Origin: Ipomoea triloba
Lineage: Eukaryota > Streptophyta > Magnoliopsida > Solanales > Convolvulaceae
Length of the DNA stretch: 64,000 bases
Assembly (NCBI RefSeq): GCF_003576645.1
Contig: NC_044917.1
Location: 2,107,923-2,171,922 of the forward strand
Direction: 5' to 3'
Under the pieces are notes generated by a model that had not been told where the DNA came from, did not search any database, and worked only from the letters and a program-made list of their open reading frames with translations. A program made the position numbers and the translations under genes. The stretch's first letter is position 1. Every line of letters starts with the position of its first letter. This document shows, piece by piece, positions 1-9,851 of this stretch.

Positions 1-1
1 G

Positions 2-50
<49 letters not shown>

Positions 51-1196
51 TATGAAATTATGAGAATATTTTTTTGGGTGACGAGGGAAACCCCACAACC
101 ACTACCCTAAGGTGTGTACTAGGTAAATCTTGCGTTATGACTTTAGTCGACATAGGAATCCAAGAAAGTAAATCAACGTATGTAAGTTGTATGTAGTTGA
201 CCGACACAGCTCAAACGAAAAAGAACAATAGATTACTCTTACAGGAGAGCCTGGGAGCAACTTAGAACCTTGTAGGTAATTTATTTTATTTTTCACATAT
301 ATATAACATCTGATTAGTAGTGACAGCATTCTAGGCTTCTAGCCAGTCGTTATACCGTGGACCATGCGTCATGATTGATACTGCAATTGTGTTGAACGGA
401 TACTGCAGTTGTGTTGAAAGGAAACTGCAGTTGTGTTGAAAGGGAACTGCAGTTGCGCGGAACAGAGGCCATTTCATCCGTCTGTAAATGCAGTTGTGTT
501 GAAAGGGAACTGCAGTTGTGTTGAATGGATACTGCAATTATGTTAAACGGATGAACGACCTCTGTTCCGCGTAACTGCAGTTTCCTTTCAACATGACTGC
601 AGTATCTTTTCAACACAACTGCAGTATCCGTTCAACACAATTGCAGTATCAGCCATAACCACGGTCCACAATGCATTGTGGACCATGGTTCACCATATAA
701 TTTTCGGCTTCCAGCTAGCTAATTTCTATTATATCCCATTAGCGTGGAAAAAAATTGACTTTTATTCAAGGTAAGTCCAACCCTTTTTAATTAATATAAT
801 ATATCTCTACAAAAATCAAACTTTTGACTAACATCAACTCTTGGCTTATCAACAGTTGGGTACATTATTTGAAACAAAAAAAATAAAATATAAAAAAATG
901 AACAAAGCTTTCAACCTCTACTGAGTAAGTAAAATATCTTTCTCTTCTTCAAGAAGAGATCGAGAGAGCTGTGTGGATCAACTTTGAGATATGTATGAGC
1001 TGTGAGGATCGTCAACGTCTACGCAATAACTATTGTAGTAGTGGTACCCATCTTCCTTACAACAATTATTGCTCTTCTGCTTAATTCCCATGCCATGCAA
1101 AACATGCATGCTGAAATAGGTTCGTTCATGGTGGTTTTACAAAATACGTCTCATTTTTTATTTTTTTGAAAATACAAAATATGTCTCATTTTCGCC
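1..1196. other. Intergenic, upstream of subtilase A
   Basis: The window opens on a long A homopolymer. A fold-back repeat occupies 357-669. The rest, to the TATA box at 1197, is AT-rich and I see no gene. The short open frames at 331-616 are made of the repeat units. Confidence 0.6.
357..669. repeat. Fold-back element built of 22-bp CTGCAG units
   Basis: The left arm repeats a unit close to ATACTGCAGTTGTGTTGAAC plus GG several times. The right arm carries the same units in inverted orientation, so the two arms pair from GTGGACC at 357 to GGTCCAC at 669. Both arms contain the spacer CGGAACAGAGG near the centre. Nearly every unit has a PstI site or a one-base variant of it. It codes for nothing evident. 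It is probably a non-autonomous fold-back or MITE; the superfamily is not clear and I see no convincing target duplication. Confidence 0.75.
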
Positions 1197-1202
1197 TATA
1201 AA
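1197..1202 (+). promoter_or_regulatory. TATA box of subtilase A
   Basis: TATAAA in the context GCCTATAAATTCAG, 77 bases upstream of the ATG at 1274. Subtilase B has the related GCCTATATATTCAG, and C and D have GCCTATAAATAGAG at a similar distance, so the core promoter is shared by the array. Confidence 0.6.
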
Positions 1203-1273
1203 TTCAGCGCTTTTCTGTGCATTATATTCATCATCATCCACACTTTCACAGTCACTGGCATCTATCCTCATCA

Positions 1274-3619
1274 ATGGCTGTTCCTCCTTTCTCCTTCATA
1301 TTCTTATTATTGTTATGTGTGGTTTCAGTTAGGGTTTCTGTTTCGTTGGAGAAACAGGAGACCTTTATCGTTCACGTGATGAAATCTGAGAAACCCCTTG
1401 TTTTCTCCTCCCATCGTCACTGGTATTCCTCCATCATCAGTACACTCTCTAATCTCTCATCATCATCATCTGAGCTCTTGTACACCTATGACCGCGTGGC
1501 CCACGGCTTTTCTGCTCGCCTGACGCCCTCCCAAGCGTCCGAACTACGAAACGTCCCGGGCGTGATCTCTGTCCTTCCGGACCAAATCCTCCAGCCCCAA
1601 ACCACTCAGTCCCCTCAATTTTTGGGCTTAGCTGAGTCGAATGGTCTCTGGCCCGACTCTGATTTCGCAGATGATGTGATAGTGGGTGTTATCGACACAG
1701 GAATCTGGCCGGAGCATCGTAGTTTCTCGGACGCGGGTTTATCTCCCGTTCCTTCCCGCTGGAAGGGCGCGTGCGAGGTCGGTCCGGATTTTCCGGCGAC
1801 GTCGTGTAATCGGAAACTCATTGGCGCGCGTGCGTTTTACAGAGGCTACGAAGTTTTTATGGGGAGAGCGATGGATAAATCGGCGGAGGTGTTGTCGCCG
1901 AGGGACACGACTGGGCATGGCACGATTTGTACCTCTATTGCAGCCGGGGCGAGTGTTCCAAACGCGAGCCTTTTGGGGTACGCGCTGGGCGAAGCGAGAG
2001 GCATGGCGACGAAAGCCAGGATAGCTGCGTACAAAGTTTGTTGGAGCTCGGGCTGTTCAGGCGCCGATTCTCTCGCGGCCATGGATCGAGCCGTTGCAGA
2101 CGGCGTGGACGTGCTTTCTATTTCTCTTGCGCGTCGCTTCGCTGTGCCCTACGTCCAAGATAACATCGCAATCGCAGCTTTTGGTGCGGTGCAGCAAGGC
2201 GTGCTGGTTGCCTGCGGCGCTGGGAATGCTGGCCCTGGTAGAAACACCGTCGATAACGTCGCGCCGTGGATACTCACGGTCGGCGCGTCCACGATCGATC
2301 GGGAATTCCCGGCCGACGTGGTGCTAGGGGACGGCCGGGTCTTCACTGGCTCCGCCTTGTTCTTCGGCGTTCCACTAGGCCAAAACAGACTTCCGGTGGT
2401 CTACGGCGGCGATGCCGGCAGCGCGTTATGTAATTCCGGACAACTTTCGCCTTCAATAGTCCGGGGAAAAATCGTGTTTTGTGAGTCCTTATCATCAGGC
2501 GATATTCACGCCGTTTCAAAAGGATTTGCCGTACAACAAGCCGGCGGCGCTGGAGTCATCATTGCTAACCAACCTAATTACGGCGATCAGCTTAACGCAC
2601 ATCCGCATCAGTTTCCGGCGTCACTTGTTACCGTAAACGACGGGAACCAAATCCGGGCGTATATAAGGTCGAATCCCTGGCCAACCGCCACAATTTTATT
2701 CCGGGGAACCGTAATCGGAGGAGCCTCCTCGCCGTCGGCGCCGCGCGTGGCGGCTTTCTCGAGCCGCGGCTTCAATATTATCACTCCTCAAATTCCCAAA
2801 CCGGACTTAATTGCGCCCGGAGTGAACATTCTAGGGGCCACGACAGGCGCCAAAAGCCCTGTGCCGCAATTGCCTTCCGCCAGGCTGGAATTCAACATTG
2901 AGTCCGGCACCTCCATGGCCTGTCCTCACGTCGGTGGCCTGGCGGCCCTGCTAAAAAAATCCCATCCAGATTGGAGCCCCTCCGCCATAAAATCCGCGCT
3001 CATGACAACCGCTTACACCGTCGACAATTCCGGAACGAATCTCGTAGATCTTACCACTGGGACCCAATCCGTTCCGTTGTTTCACGGATCCGGGCACGTT
3101 GACCCAAACAAGGCAATGGATCCGGGTTTGATCTACGATTTGGGAACCAGTGATTACGTGGACTTCTTATGTACCATTGGATACGACAGTCGGCTAATTT
3201 CGTTGTTCACCCGGGATTCTACTCCGGTGGATTGCAGCACACGAAATTTGGGAAACCCCGGCGCTCTAAATTACCCCTCCTTCTCAGTTTTTTTCTATAA
3301 CTTTAACCCCATAACGTACAAGAGAACAGTGAAAAACGTGGGGACCAATAAAAACGCTGTTTATCAGGTAAAAGTTAGTATTCCTACTGGCGTTCAAGTG
3401 AGCATTTCACCGACCAGACTGGTGTTTAGTGAGGATATCGATACGCTATCATATCAGGTAACTTTTAGAATGGTTAACTTAATTAGCTTCGCGGCATATA
3501 GCGGGTCGATAATCTGGGAGGACGGAGTGCATGTTGTTCGTAGCCCAATAACTATAAGTTGGCAACCTAGTGTGCAATCTAGCTACATGCTAATTAAATG
3601 TCTGCAAAAATGGGTCTAG
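1274..3619 (+). CDS. SBT1.4: Subtilisin-like protease, SBT1.4 type (copy A)
   Basis: Intronless gene for a 781-residue secreted serine protease. The reading frame opens farther upstream (about 1217) but only with a non-ATG codon. The ATG at 1274 matches the MA(V/T)P start of the other copies and is followed by a hydrophobic signal peptide. Order: signal peptide (1-25), I9 propeptide (about 30-110), S8 catalytic domain with PA insert, Fn3-like C-terminal domain. The triad is visible: Asp141 in DTGIWPE, His215 in GHGT, Ser547 in GTSMACPH; the oxyanion Asn is in GNAGP. Departures from the other three copies: GHGTICTSIAAG where they have GHGTH(T/V)A(S/T)TAAG, SSRGFN for S(S/G)RGPN, and IPKPD for ILKPD. 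The last residues are encoded by sequence that is 3' UTR in its sisters. Probably an active apoplastic protease, but the most diverged copy. The substrate is unknown. Confidence 0.93.
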   Translation: MAVPPFSFIFLLLLCVVSVRVSVSLEKQETFIVHVMKSEKPLVFSSHRHWYSSIISTLSNLSSSSSELLYTYDRVAHGFSARLTPSQASELRNVPGVISVLPDQILQPQTTQSPQFLGLAESNGLWPDSDFADDVIVGVIDTGIWPEHRSFSDAGLSPVPSRWKGACEVGPDFPATSCNRKLIGARAFYRGYEVFMGRAMDKSAEVLSPRDTTGHGTICTSIAAGASVPNASLLGYALGEARGMATKARIAAYKVCWSSGCSGADSLAAMDRAVADGVDVLSISLARRFAVPYVQDNIAIAAFGAVQQGVLVACGAGNAGPGRNTVDNVAPWILTVGASTIDREFPADVVLGDGRVFTGSALFFGVPLGQNRLPVVYGGDAGSALCNSGQLSPSIVRGKIVFCESLSSGDIHAVSKGFAVQQAGGAGVIIANQPNYGDQLNAHPHQFPASLVTVNDGNQIRAYIRSNPWPTATILFRGTVIGGASSPSAPRVAAFSSRGFNIITPQIPKPDLIAPGVNILGATTGAKSPVPQLPSARLEFNIESGTSMACPHVGGLAALLKKSHPDWSPSAIKSALMTTAYTVDNSGTNLVDLTTGTQSVPLFHGSGHVDPNKAMDPGLIYDLGTSDYVDFLCTIGYDSRLISLFTRDSTPVDCSTRNLGNPGALNYPSFSVFFYNFNPITYKRTVKNVGTNKNAVYQVKVSIPTGVQVSISPTRLVFSEDIDTLSYQVTFRMVNLISFAAYSGSIIWEDGVHVVRSPITISWQPSVQSSYMLIKCLQKWV

Positions 3620-3900
3620 CTAGTTTGCTTTTATGTACCTCATGTAATGTAATGGAATAAATCCACATAATATATATTATTATGGTGGATAAACCTATGT
3701 ATAAGTGTGGTGCAGAAATGTGCCTAGCTCGTGCTTGTGTAGTCTGTGTTGTAATGAATAAATCCACATATAGATTACTATATGGGGGATAAATCTACGT
3801 ATAAGTGTGTAATAAAATGGGTCTAGTTTGTTCTTATGTAGCCCATGTAATGAAATAAATCTATATATGAATAATTATATGGTGGATAAATATTTTTATG
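3600..3900 (+). repeat. 3' UTR module in three tandem copies
   Basis: A block of roughly 100 bases with an AAAATGGGTCTAG-like start, a TTATGTAGCCCATGTAATG-like middle and a GGTGGATAAA end occurs three times after copy A (starting near 3605, 3713 and 3816). The first overlaps the A stop codon. The same module follows B twice (8180-8345) and C and D once each. It contains AATAAA-like signals (GGAATAAATCC, GAATAAATCC), so it probably supplies polyadenylation sites. Confidence 0.7.
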
Positions 3901-5741
3901 TTTGATATTATTATAATTATTGCAATATAATCTCATTTATATTAGTAAGTATATCTTATGATTTCGAAAAAATGAGATTTATTGGAAGTATAATAGTTTA
4001 ATGATCATATTCTGCTAGTAGGTATAAGAAATTTATGTCATTATGTGATTAGAGTTGTCAAAATAAATTAATTAGTTTAGTTTGGATCGATTTGGCTAAC
4101 ACAGCGACATGTCAATATTTTTAAAGACTAACTTGCCTAATGTCAGCTAAACTAGACAACATACCCAACTTTAATAGTTAATTAGACTTAAGAACTTAAT
4201 GCCATAAAATTGTGAGGGATAAAGTAGGGGTATATATCATGTTCTTATTGCTAATTATCTGAAGTCTAAAACAATAATAAAAGGGTTACAATTATTATAT
4301 TAAAAGTGAGCAGTTTCAAAATGACCAAGCAGATAAAAGATATATGAACACCCCTTCACGAGAAGTTGAGAACCAACCCCTCGGGATGCGATTGATTTTG
4401 GTCCACTGATGATGACTGGGAAGAAGTTCTTCTTGCCAACTTTTTTGGGTGATAATGAAGACTCATCTTCCATTTTTGGTAGTGGGAATGGGGCGAGCTG
4501 AGGACCACGATGTTACCCAATAATTGGTATACCAGGCCAAGTGGCATGCAAAATTAGGAAAACTTCAAATGGATGCTAGTTAGTTCAAATTAAACAGTAT
4601 GCTTAATTAATATGGTAGGTGGAATGTTTGGGAGGAAAGGAAAACCCTTTTATAAAAGAAGATGCATTTACGCTCCCAATTTATTGTGGATATATACATG
4701 TGAAGTGTGACATCGTAATAGGCAAATTATTGTATCTACCATGGTCCACAGAGTTGTATGGATCACGATCCAAAACAATGTCATTGAATTTTATGAGTTA
4801 AAAATAATATACATATTAGAATAATGAAACTTTCAAAGAAAGATTGATAATATACTTTATGAATTAGAATGATTCATATTATACATTATGCTTTAGAATA
4901 ATGTAAATTATGAATTATAACAATATATGGCATTGGGTCATGTAAACAATAAAATATACGAAAGGACATCATTTTTCGACCATGATTTACACAATAACTA
5001 TTGATGGTAATAAGACACGTACTTGGCCTCGCCTTGCACTACAATTATTGTTCATTTGTTCTTCGGCTGCAATTAACATGCTTAAAATACGGTTATTTTA
5101 TTTATTTATTTTGGATGAGGACTTCATGGTGGTCCTGTGGTCCACTGGTCCTCGTCCAAATAGGACCTCCATGAGTCCGGTAGGGGTGCCGTATGTGACA
5201 AATTATTGTGGAGACCATAAAAATATACATTTTTAATATATTAAAAGTACATTATTTATGTATTAAATGTATATTATATAAAATTGTAGTCTTTAGTGTA
5301 ATGAAACTGATAAATTAAATTTTGTTAGGATTTATGTCACAATTTGATGGCAAAATTGTTCAACTCATTGTAACTCTCTTCATGGCTTCATGCTGGTGTA
5401 TAACTGTATACTTAGAAAAACTCTTTTGTACCTGCGTGGTAACTCAACTGGTCACAATGGTGAAGTTTGAGAAAAAAGACCAGAGATAGAGTTTCACTAG
5501 CAGTAGTGTACGGTCTCTTTGGGTTGGGGATCAACCCAAAACTCTTTTATAAAATTAAAGAAGATGCTCCCAATTTATTTATATTATGGATAAATGTGAA
5601 GTGGTGTGCCATAATCTATCCATGGTGATAAGCCACGTACCAGGCCTCGCTTTGCACTACAATTATTGTTCTTTGGCTGTTTGCATGCCATGCCATGCCA
5701 TCCACATGCTGAAAATCTAAGCTCCTTAGTCCTTCATTGCC
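3901..5741. other. Intergenic between subtilases A and B
   Basis: AT-rich sequence without a supported gene. Near 4738 is CCATGGTCCACAGAG, related to the ends of fold-back repeats elsewhere in the window. At about 5430-5560 there is a SINE-like stretch (GTGGTAACTCAACTGGTCAC then GGTCTCTTTGGGTTGGGG). The remaining open frames are short and lack recognisable domains. Confidence 0.5.
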
Positions 5742-5748
5742 TATATAT
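5742..5748 (+). promoter_or_regulatory. TATA box of subtilase B
   Basis: TATATAT in GCCTATATATTCAGC, 64 bases upstream of the ATG at 5806, in the same context as the TATA box of copy A. Confidence 0.55.
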
Positions 5749-5805
5749 TCAGCATTATTTGTATGTGTATTCATCCACACCTTCACATGCTGCATGCAGT
5801 CATCA

Positions 5806-8175
5806 ATGGCGGTTCCTTCCCACCCATCCTCCTTTCTCTTCATATTCTTATTGTTATTATGTAGTCTCCTTTCAGTCCACAGGGTTTCTTCTACTACTGT
5901 TTCAGTAGAGGAGGAACCGGAGAGCTTTATCGTTTTCATGTCGAAATCTAAGAAACCCCAGGCTTTCTCCACCCATTATCACTGGTATTCATCCATAATC
6001 GGTACACTTTCCCCTCTCTCTAACGACTCATCATCATCTGAGCTATTGTACACCTATGAGCGTGTTGCCCATGGTTTTTCTGCTCGCCTCAGGCCCTCCC
6101 AGGCCTCTGAACTACGAAACGTTCCGGGCGTGATTTCTGTCCTTCCGGACCACGTCCACCAGATCCAAACCACTAATACCCCTCAATTTTTAGGCTTAAG
6201 TGACAGTGACCCATCTGGTCTCTGGCGCATCTCTGATTGCGGGGCTGATATTATAGTGGGTGTTCTCGACACAGGAATCTGGCCTGAGAGGGCAAGCTTC
6301 TCGGGCCAGGGTCTATCTCCCAGGCCTAATAGTTGGCTGAGCAAGTGCCAGGTGGGTCAAGATTTTCCGGCGACTTCGTGTAATAATAAAATCATTGGTG
6401 CTCGTTTTTATTCCACCGGCTACCAAGCTACGACTAGAAAGCAGCGAATAGACGATGAATTATCGGCGGAATCGTTATCCCCCAGAGATATGAACGGCCA
6501 TGGCACACATGTTGCCTCTACTGCCGCTGGATCTATTGTTCAGAACGCTAACCTTTTCGGATACGCACAGGGCGAAGCCAGAGGCATTGCGGTGAAGGCC
6601 AAAATAGCAGTTTACAAAGTTTGCTGGTTCAGTGGTTGTGCCGATTCCGATATTCTCGCTGGGATGGATCAAGCCGTTATAGACGGCGTGGACGTTCTTT
6701 CGCTTTCGATTGGTGGTCCAGATGGCGGCTCCGCCGGCGCCGCTAGGGATTACCGTCAGGATCCCCTCGCAATTGGAGCCTTTGGTGCGGTGGAACATGG
6801 TGTGAACGTCGTCTGCGCGGCTGGAAATTACGGCCCCAAACCTTACACTGCTAGGAACATCGCTCCATGGATTTTAACCGTCGGTGCTTCCACTATTAAT
6901 AGGGAATTCCCGGCCGTGGTGACCCTAGGGGACGGCCGGACCTTCACCGGCACCTCCTTATACTCCGGCGCAGCCCCAAGCCGAAACCTAGTTTCGGTCA
7001 TCTACGGTGGTAACTGTCTTTCCGGGCAACTCGTCGCTTCAATAGTCACCGGCAAAATCGTGTTTTGTGAGCAAGGAGGAGGCCCTTCCATTGTTGATAA
7101 AGGAATTATTGTAAACCAGGCTGGTGGCGTAGGAATGATCATTCCTAATCTTCCTAACGACGGCTACGAGCTTGTCGCCAATGCTGATATGATTCCCACG
7201 TCGGTCGTTACCGCACCCGACGGAGACTCAATCCGGAGTTATGTACGCTCCACTACATTATCTCCAACTGCTAGATTCGAATTCCGGAGAACAGTAATCG
7301 GAGGTTCTCCGTCTGCCCCGCGTCTGGCCGCTATGTCAGGGCGCGGCCCCAATATTAGGACTCCAGAAATTCTCAAACCAGATGTAATTGCGCCCGGAAT
7401 TAACATTCTAGCGGCTTGGACCGGCGCAAAAAGCCCCTCCCAAAGCAGCAATGATGGTAGAAGAACGGAATTCAATATTATTTCCGGCACCTCCATGGCT
7501 TGTCCTCATGTTAGTGGATTAGTCGCTCTGCTTCAAAAGGTCTATCCACTATGGAACCCTGGTGCCATCAAGTCTGCACTCATGACAACAGCTGTTACTC
7601 AGGATAATTCCGGTAGGAATCTCATAGATCTTTCCACTGGACAAACATCCGTGCCCTATTATCATGGATCTGGGCACGTTGATCCAACCCGGGCTGTAGA
7701 TCCGGGTCTGGTCTATGATACCGGAATTAATGATTATGTCGATTTTCTGTGTACCATTGGGTACAATAGTCAGACAATTGCGTTGTTCTTACGGGATGGT
7801 CCTCTGGTGGATTGCAGAACGAGAAATTTGGATAATCCCGGCTCTTTAAATTACCCTTCCTTTTCAGTGGTTTTCAATAATAATCTCCGGACTGTAAAGT
7901 ACAAGAGAACCGTTAAAAATGTGGGGAGAATCAAGAATCCTGTTTATAATGTAGAAGTGACTATTCCCTCGAACGTTCGTGTGACTGTGTCACCAACCAG
8001 GCTGGTGTTTAGTGAGGCAAATAGTATACTATCTTATGAGGTAACTTTTACCAGTGTTACACCAGTTGACTCGGTATTCGGGTCATTAGTCTGGAGTGAT
8101 GGGGCGGGACACGTCGTTAGTAGCCCAATAGCTGTGATTTGGCGGCAAGCGGTGGATTTGCAGGCTGAACTCTAA
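5806..8175 (+). CDS. SBT1.4: Subtilisin-like protease, SBT1.4 type (copy B)
   Basis: Intronless, 789 residues from the ATG at 5806 (MAVPSHPSS). The frame continues upstream to about 5737 but only from a TTG and across the TATA region, so that extension is rejected. A leucine-rich signal peptide is followed by the I9 propeptide (ESFIVFMSKSKKPQAF), the S8 domain, the PA insert and the Fn3-like domain. Triad: Asp155 in DTGIWPE, His232 in GHGTH, Ser563 in GTSMACPH; the oxyanion Asn is in GNYGP. All key residues are intact. Relative to C and D it has small insertions in the propeptide (SNDSSSSE) and after SIGGPDGGS. Expected to be an extracellular protease that removes its own propeptide. Substrate unknown. 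Confidence 0.94.
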   Translation: MAVPSHPSSFLFIFLLLLCSLLSVHRVSSTTVSVEEEPESFIVFMSKSKKPQAFSTHYHWYSSIIGTLSPLSNDSSSSELLYTYERVAHGFSARLRPSQASELRNVPGVISVLPDHVHQIQTTNTPQFLGLSDSDPSGLWRISDCGADIIVGVLDTGIWPERASFSGQGLSPRPNSWLSKCQVGQDFPATSCNNKIIGARFYSTGYQATTRKQRIDDELSAESLSPRDMNGHGTHVASTAAGSIVQNANLFGYAQGEARGIAVKAKIAVYKVCWFSGCADSDILAGMDQAVIDGVDVLSLSIGGPDGGSAGAARDYRQDPLAIGAFGAVEHGVNVVCAAGNYGPKPYTARNIAPWILTVGASTINREFPAVVTLGDGRTFTGTSLYSGAAPSRNLVSVIYGGNCLSGQLVASIVTGKIVFCEQGGGPSIVDKGIIVNQAGGVGMIIPNLPNDGYELVANADMIPTSVVTAPDGDSIRSYVRSTTLSPTARFEFRRTVIGGSPSAPRLAAMSGRGPNIRTPEILKPDVIAPGINILAAWTGAKSPSQSSNDGRRTEFNIISGTSMACPHVSGLVALLQKVYPLWNPGAIKSALMTTAVTQDNSGRNLIDLSTGQTSVPYYHGSGHVDPTRAVDPGLVYDTGINDYVDFLCTIGYNSQTIALFLRDGPLVDCRTRNLDNPGSLNYPSFSVVFNNNLRTVKYKRTVKNVGRIKNPVYNVEVTIPSNVRVTVSPTRLVFSEANSILSYEVTFTSVTPVDSVFGSLVWSDGAGHVVSSPIAVIWRQAVDLQAEL

Positions 8176-8400
8176 ATGCATGCATGAATGGGTCTAGTTT
8201 GTTCTTATGTAGCCCATGCAATAAAATAGTGGATATATCCTATCCGTAAATAAATGTATGCAAAATTGGGCCTTGTTCACTATTATGTAGCTCATATAAT
8301 GAAATAAATCCACACGTAATCTATTATGGTGGACAAGTGTTTTTATGATATTGTTATAACTACTGCAATATATTGTCATTAATATTTGTAATTATATCTT
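8176..8400 (+). repeat. 3' UTR module, two tandem copies, after subtilase B
   Basis: AATGGGTCTAGTTTGTTCTT...TAGCCCATGCAAT is repeated as AAATTGGGCCTTGTTCAC...TAGCTCATATAATG, ending in a GGTGGACAAG block. It is homologous to the triplicated module after copy A and the single modules after C and D. It includes GAAATAAATCC, a possible poly(A) signal. Confidence 0.65.
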
Positions 8401-8681
8401 ATGAGTTTGATGAAATGGGATCATATTGAAATTAGAATAGTTTACTTAAGGAATTATTGTGTTCTAGTAGGTATAAGCTAAGCAATCCATGTGACGAACC
8501 CATTTATTATAATGTATCAATTGTAATACTTTCGCATGTTATCCATGTATGAATTATGATGAGTTAATTCCAACAAAGAGTTTATATCTTTATCCTTTCA
8601 TTTAATTGGGTTACTAAATCTTCTCCATCACAATATATTTTATTGAATAAGTAAAATTATTCTCAATCCAGGCATTGTTAA

Positions 8682-8763
8682 GACGCTTTGGCCGAGTGGT
8701 TAAGGCGTGTGCCTGCTAAGTACATGGGGTTTCCCCGCGAGAGTTCGAATCTCTCAGGCGTCG
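8682..8763 (+). tRNA. tRNA-Ser (anticodon GCT)
   Basis: A complete class II tRNA of 82 bases. The acceptor stem GACGCTT pairs with AGGCGTC (one G-T pair) and is followed by discriminator G. The D arm has GGCCGAGTGGTTAAGGC. The anticodon stem TGTGC/GTACA encloses loop CTGCTAA, giving anticodon GCT at 8715-8717. A long variable arm (GGGGTTTCCCC) is diagnostic for serine, and the T arm is GAGAGTTCGAATCTCTC. No intron. It reads AGC/AGT codons. The sequence after it becomes T-rich (ATTATTTTTGTTTG), suitable for Pol III termination. Confidence 0.95.
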
Positions 8764-9851
8764 AAACATTATTTTTGTTTGTTACTCCGTATTATTCATG
8801 ACGCTTAAAATACTCCGTTCCATCATCCATGCTCCTCCAATTCTGCGAAATGCTTCAAATGTGGACCTTATATTAAATTTCTACTATGTCACAGCACGAG
8901 GAATTTACAGAACTCATCAATCACTCCATATATTAATCTTTTGAATACATATTATTAATTATCATTTATCAAATTACTTAGGTTGGTATTTTAGGTTAAT
9001 GAGAAATTATCAACCTTACTTCAATTTGAACTATATTATCATTTATCAAGTACTTTTAAACTAATTTGAACCAAATATATTATAAATTGGTTACCCATAT
9101 TTCACCTGAATAAACTAAGGGTCGAACAAATATCATAGTTGTGTGTGTATATATATATTTCAACTACAACTTTGCTTTCCCATGCAGTTGTGCAGACTCA
9201 TCTGGACCATTAGATACATTCAGATCAACGGTTGAAAATCAATAAAAATGGGACGAAATTCGATAGTATTTTGGTAACTTTCTGCATCATATATATTTTG
9301 GTGGTATATTAAGTGTTATAGTGTGTGGTACACTTTTGAGTGAACTGTGGTGTACCATAAAATACTAATATGTGGTATACCATAAAATACTGATTTGTCT
9401 GTATTGCATTTAAGAATGATATGTAGTGCAATTAGTAATGAGCTGTGGTGCATTTAGATGAATAGTTTGTCTAATTTATTTAGAGAAAAATAAAAGAGAC
9501 ATGCTTAAATCAATAGACTTTAAATACAAAAGTATTTAAAAGTCTAGATCGAATACCATCAAAAAGTTTATAAAAACCTTGATCAAATACACCCCAAACA
9601 TTCTTATAAACTTTTACTTTGTCACTGCAAGTAAATATTTAAATAATACTTTTCATTTACTAGACTAATACCGTGCCAATTTTATATATGTATAACAACC
9701 GTTATATGAAAAATAACCTGAGCACCTAACCAAACATATGGTGATATGGACATAACCTTATTTCTTATCTTATACTCCGTACTTAATTTATATTTATATC
9801 ACATATGGGTCTTCATTAACTCTGCACCATTCTGAGTTCTCTCCCTAAATA
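8764..9851. other. Intergenic
   Basis: AT-rich DNA between the tRNA and the small basic-protein gene. Near 9190-9280 is a stretch containing GATCAACGGTTGAAAATC that looks like dispersed-repeat sequence. No gene seen. Confidence 0.45.

Noticed and set aside
331..616. Two - strand open frames with repeated Phe-Gln-His-Asn-like peptides
   Set aside because: They are direct translations of the 22-bp fold-back units, exist in two frames at once, and have no start context or homology.
357..669. CRISPR-like appearance of regular short repeats
   Set aside because: The units are contiguous without unique spacers, occur in inverted arms, and the genome is a plant nuclear genome.
1217..1273. N-terminal extension of subtilase A
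   Set aside because: The frame begins at GTG, not ATG, and the His-rich extension would precede the signal peptide. The ATG at 1274 matches the paralogues.
5737..5805. N-terminal extension of subtilase B
   Set aside because: Begins at TTG and overlaps the TATA box region. The ATG at 5806 is homologous to the other starts.
8682..8763. Plastid-derived tRNA
   Set aside because: The long variable arm and GCT anticodon fit a nuclear tRNA-Ser, and the flanks show no plastid sequence that I can recognise.
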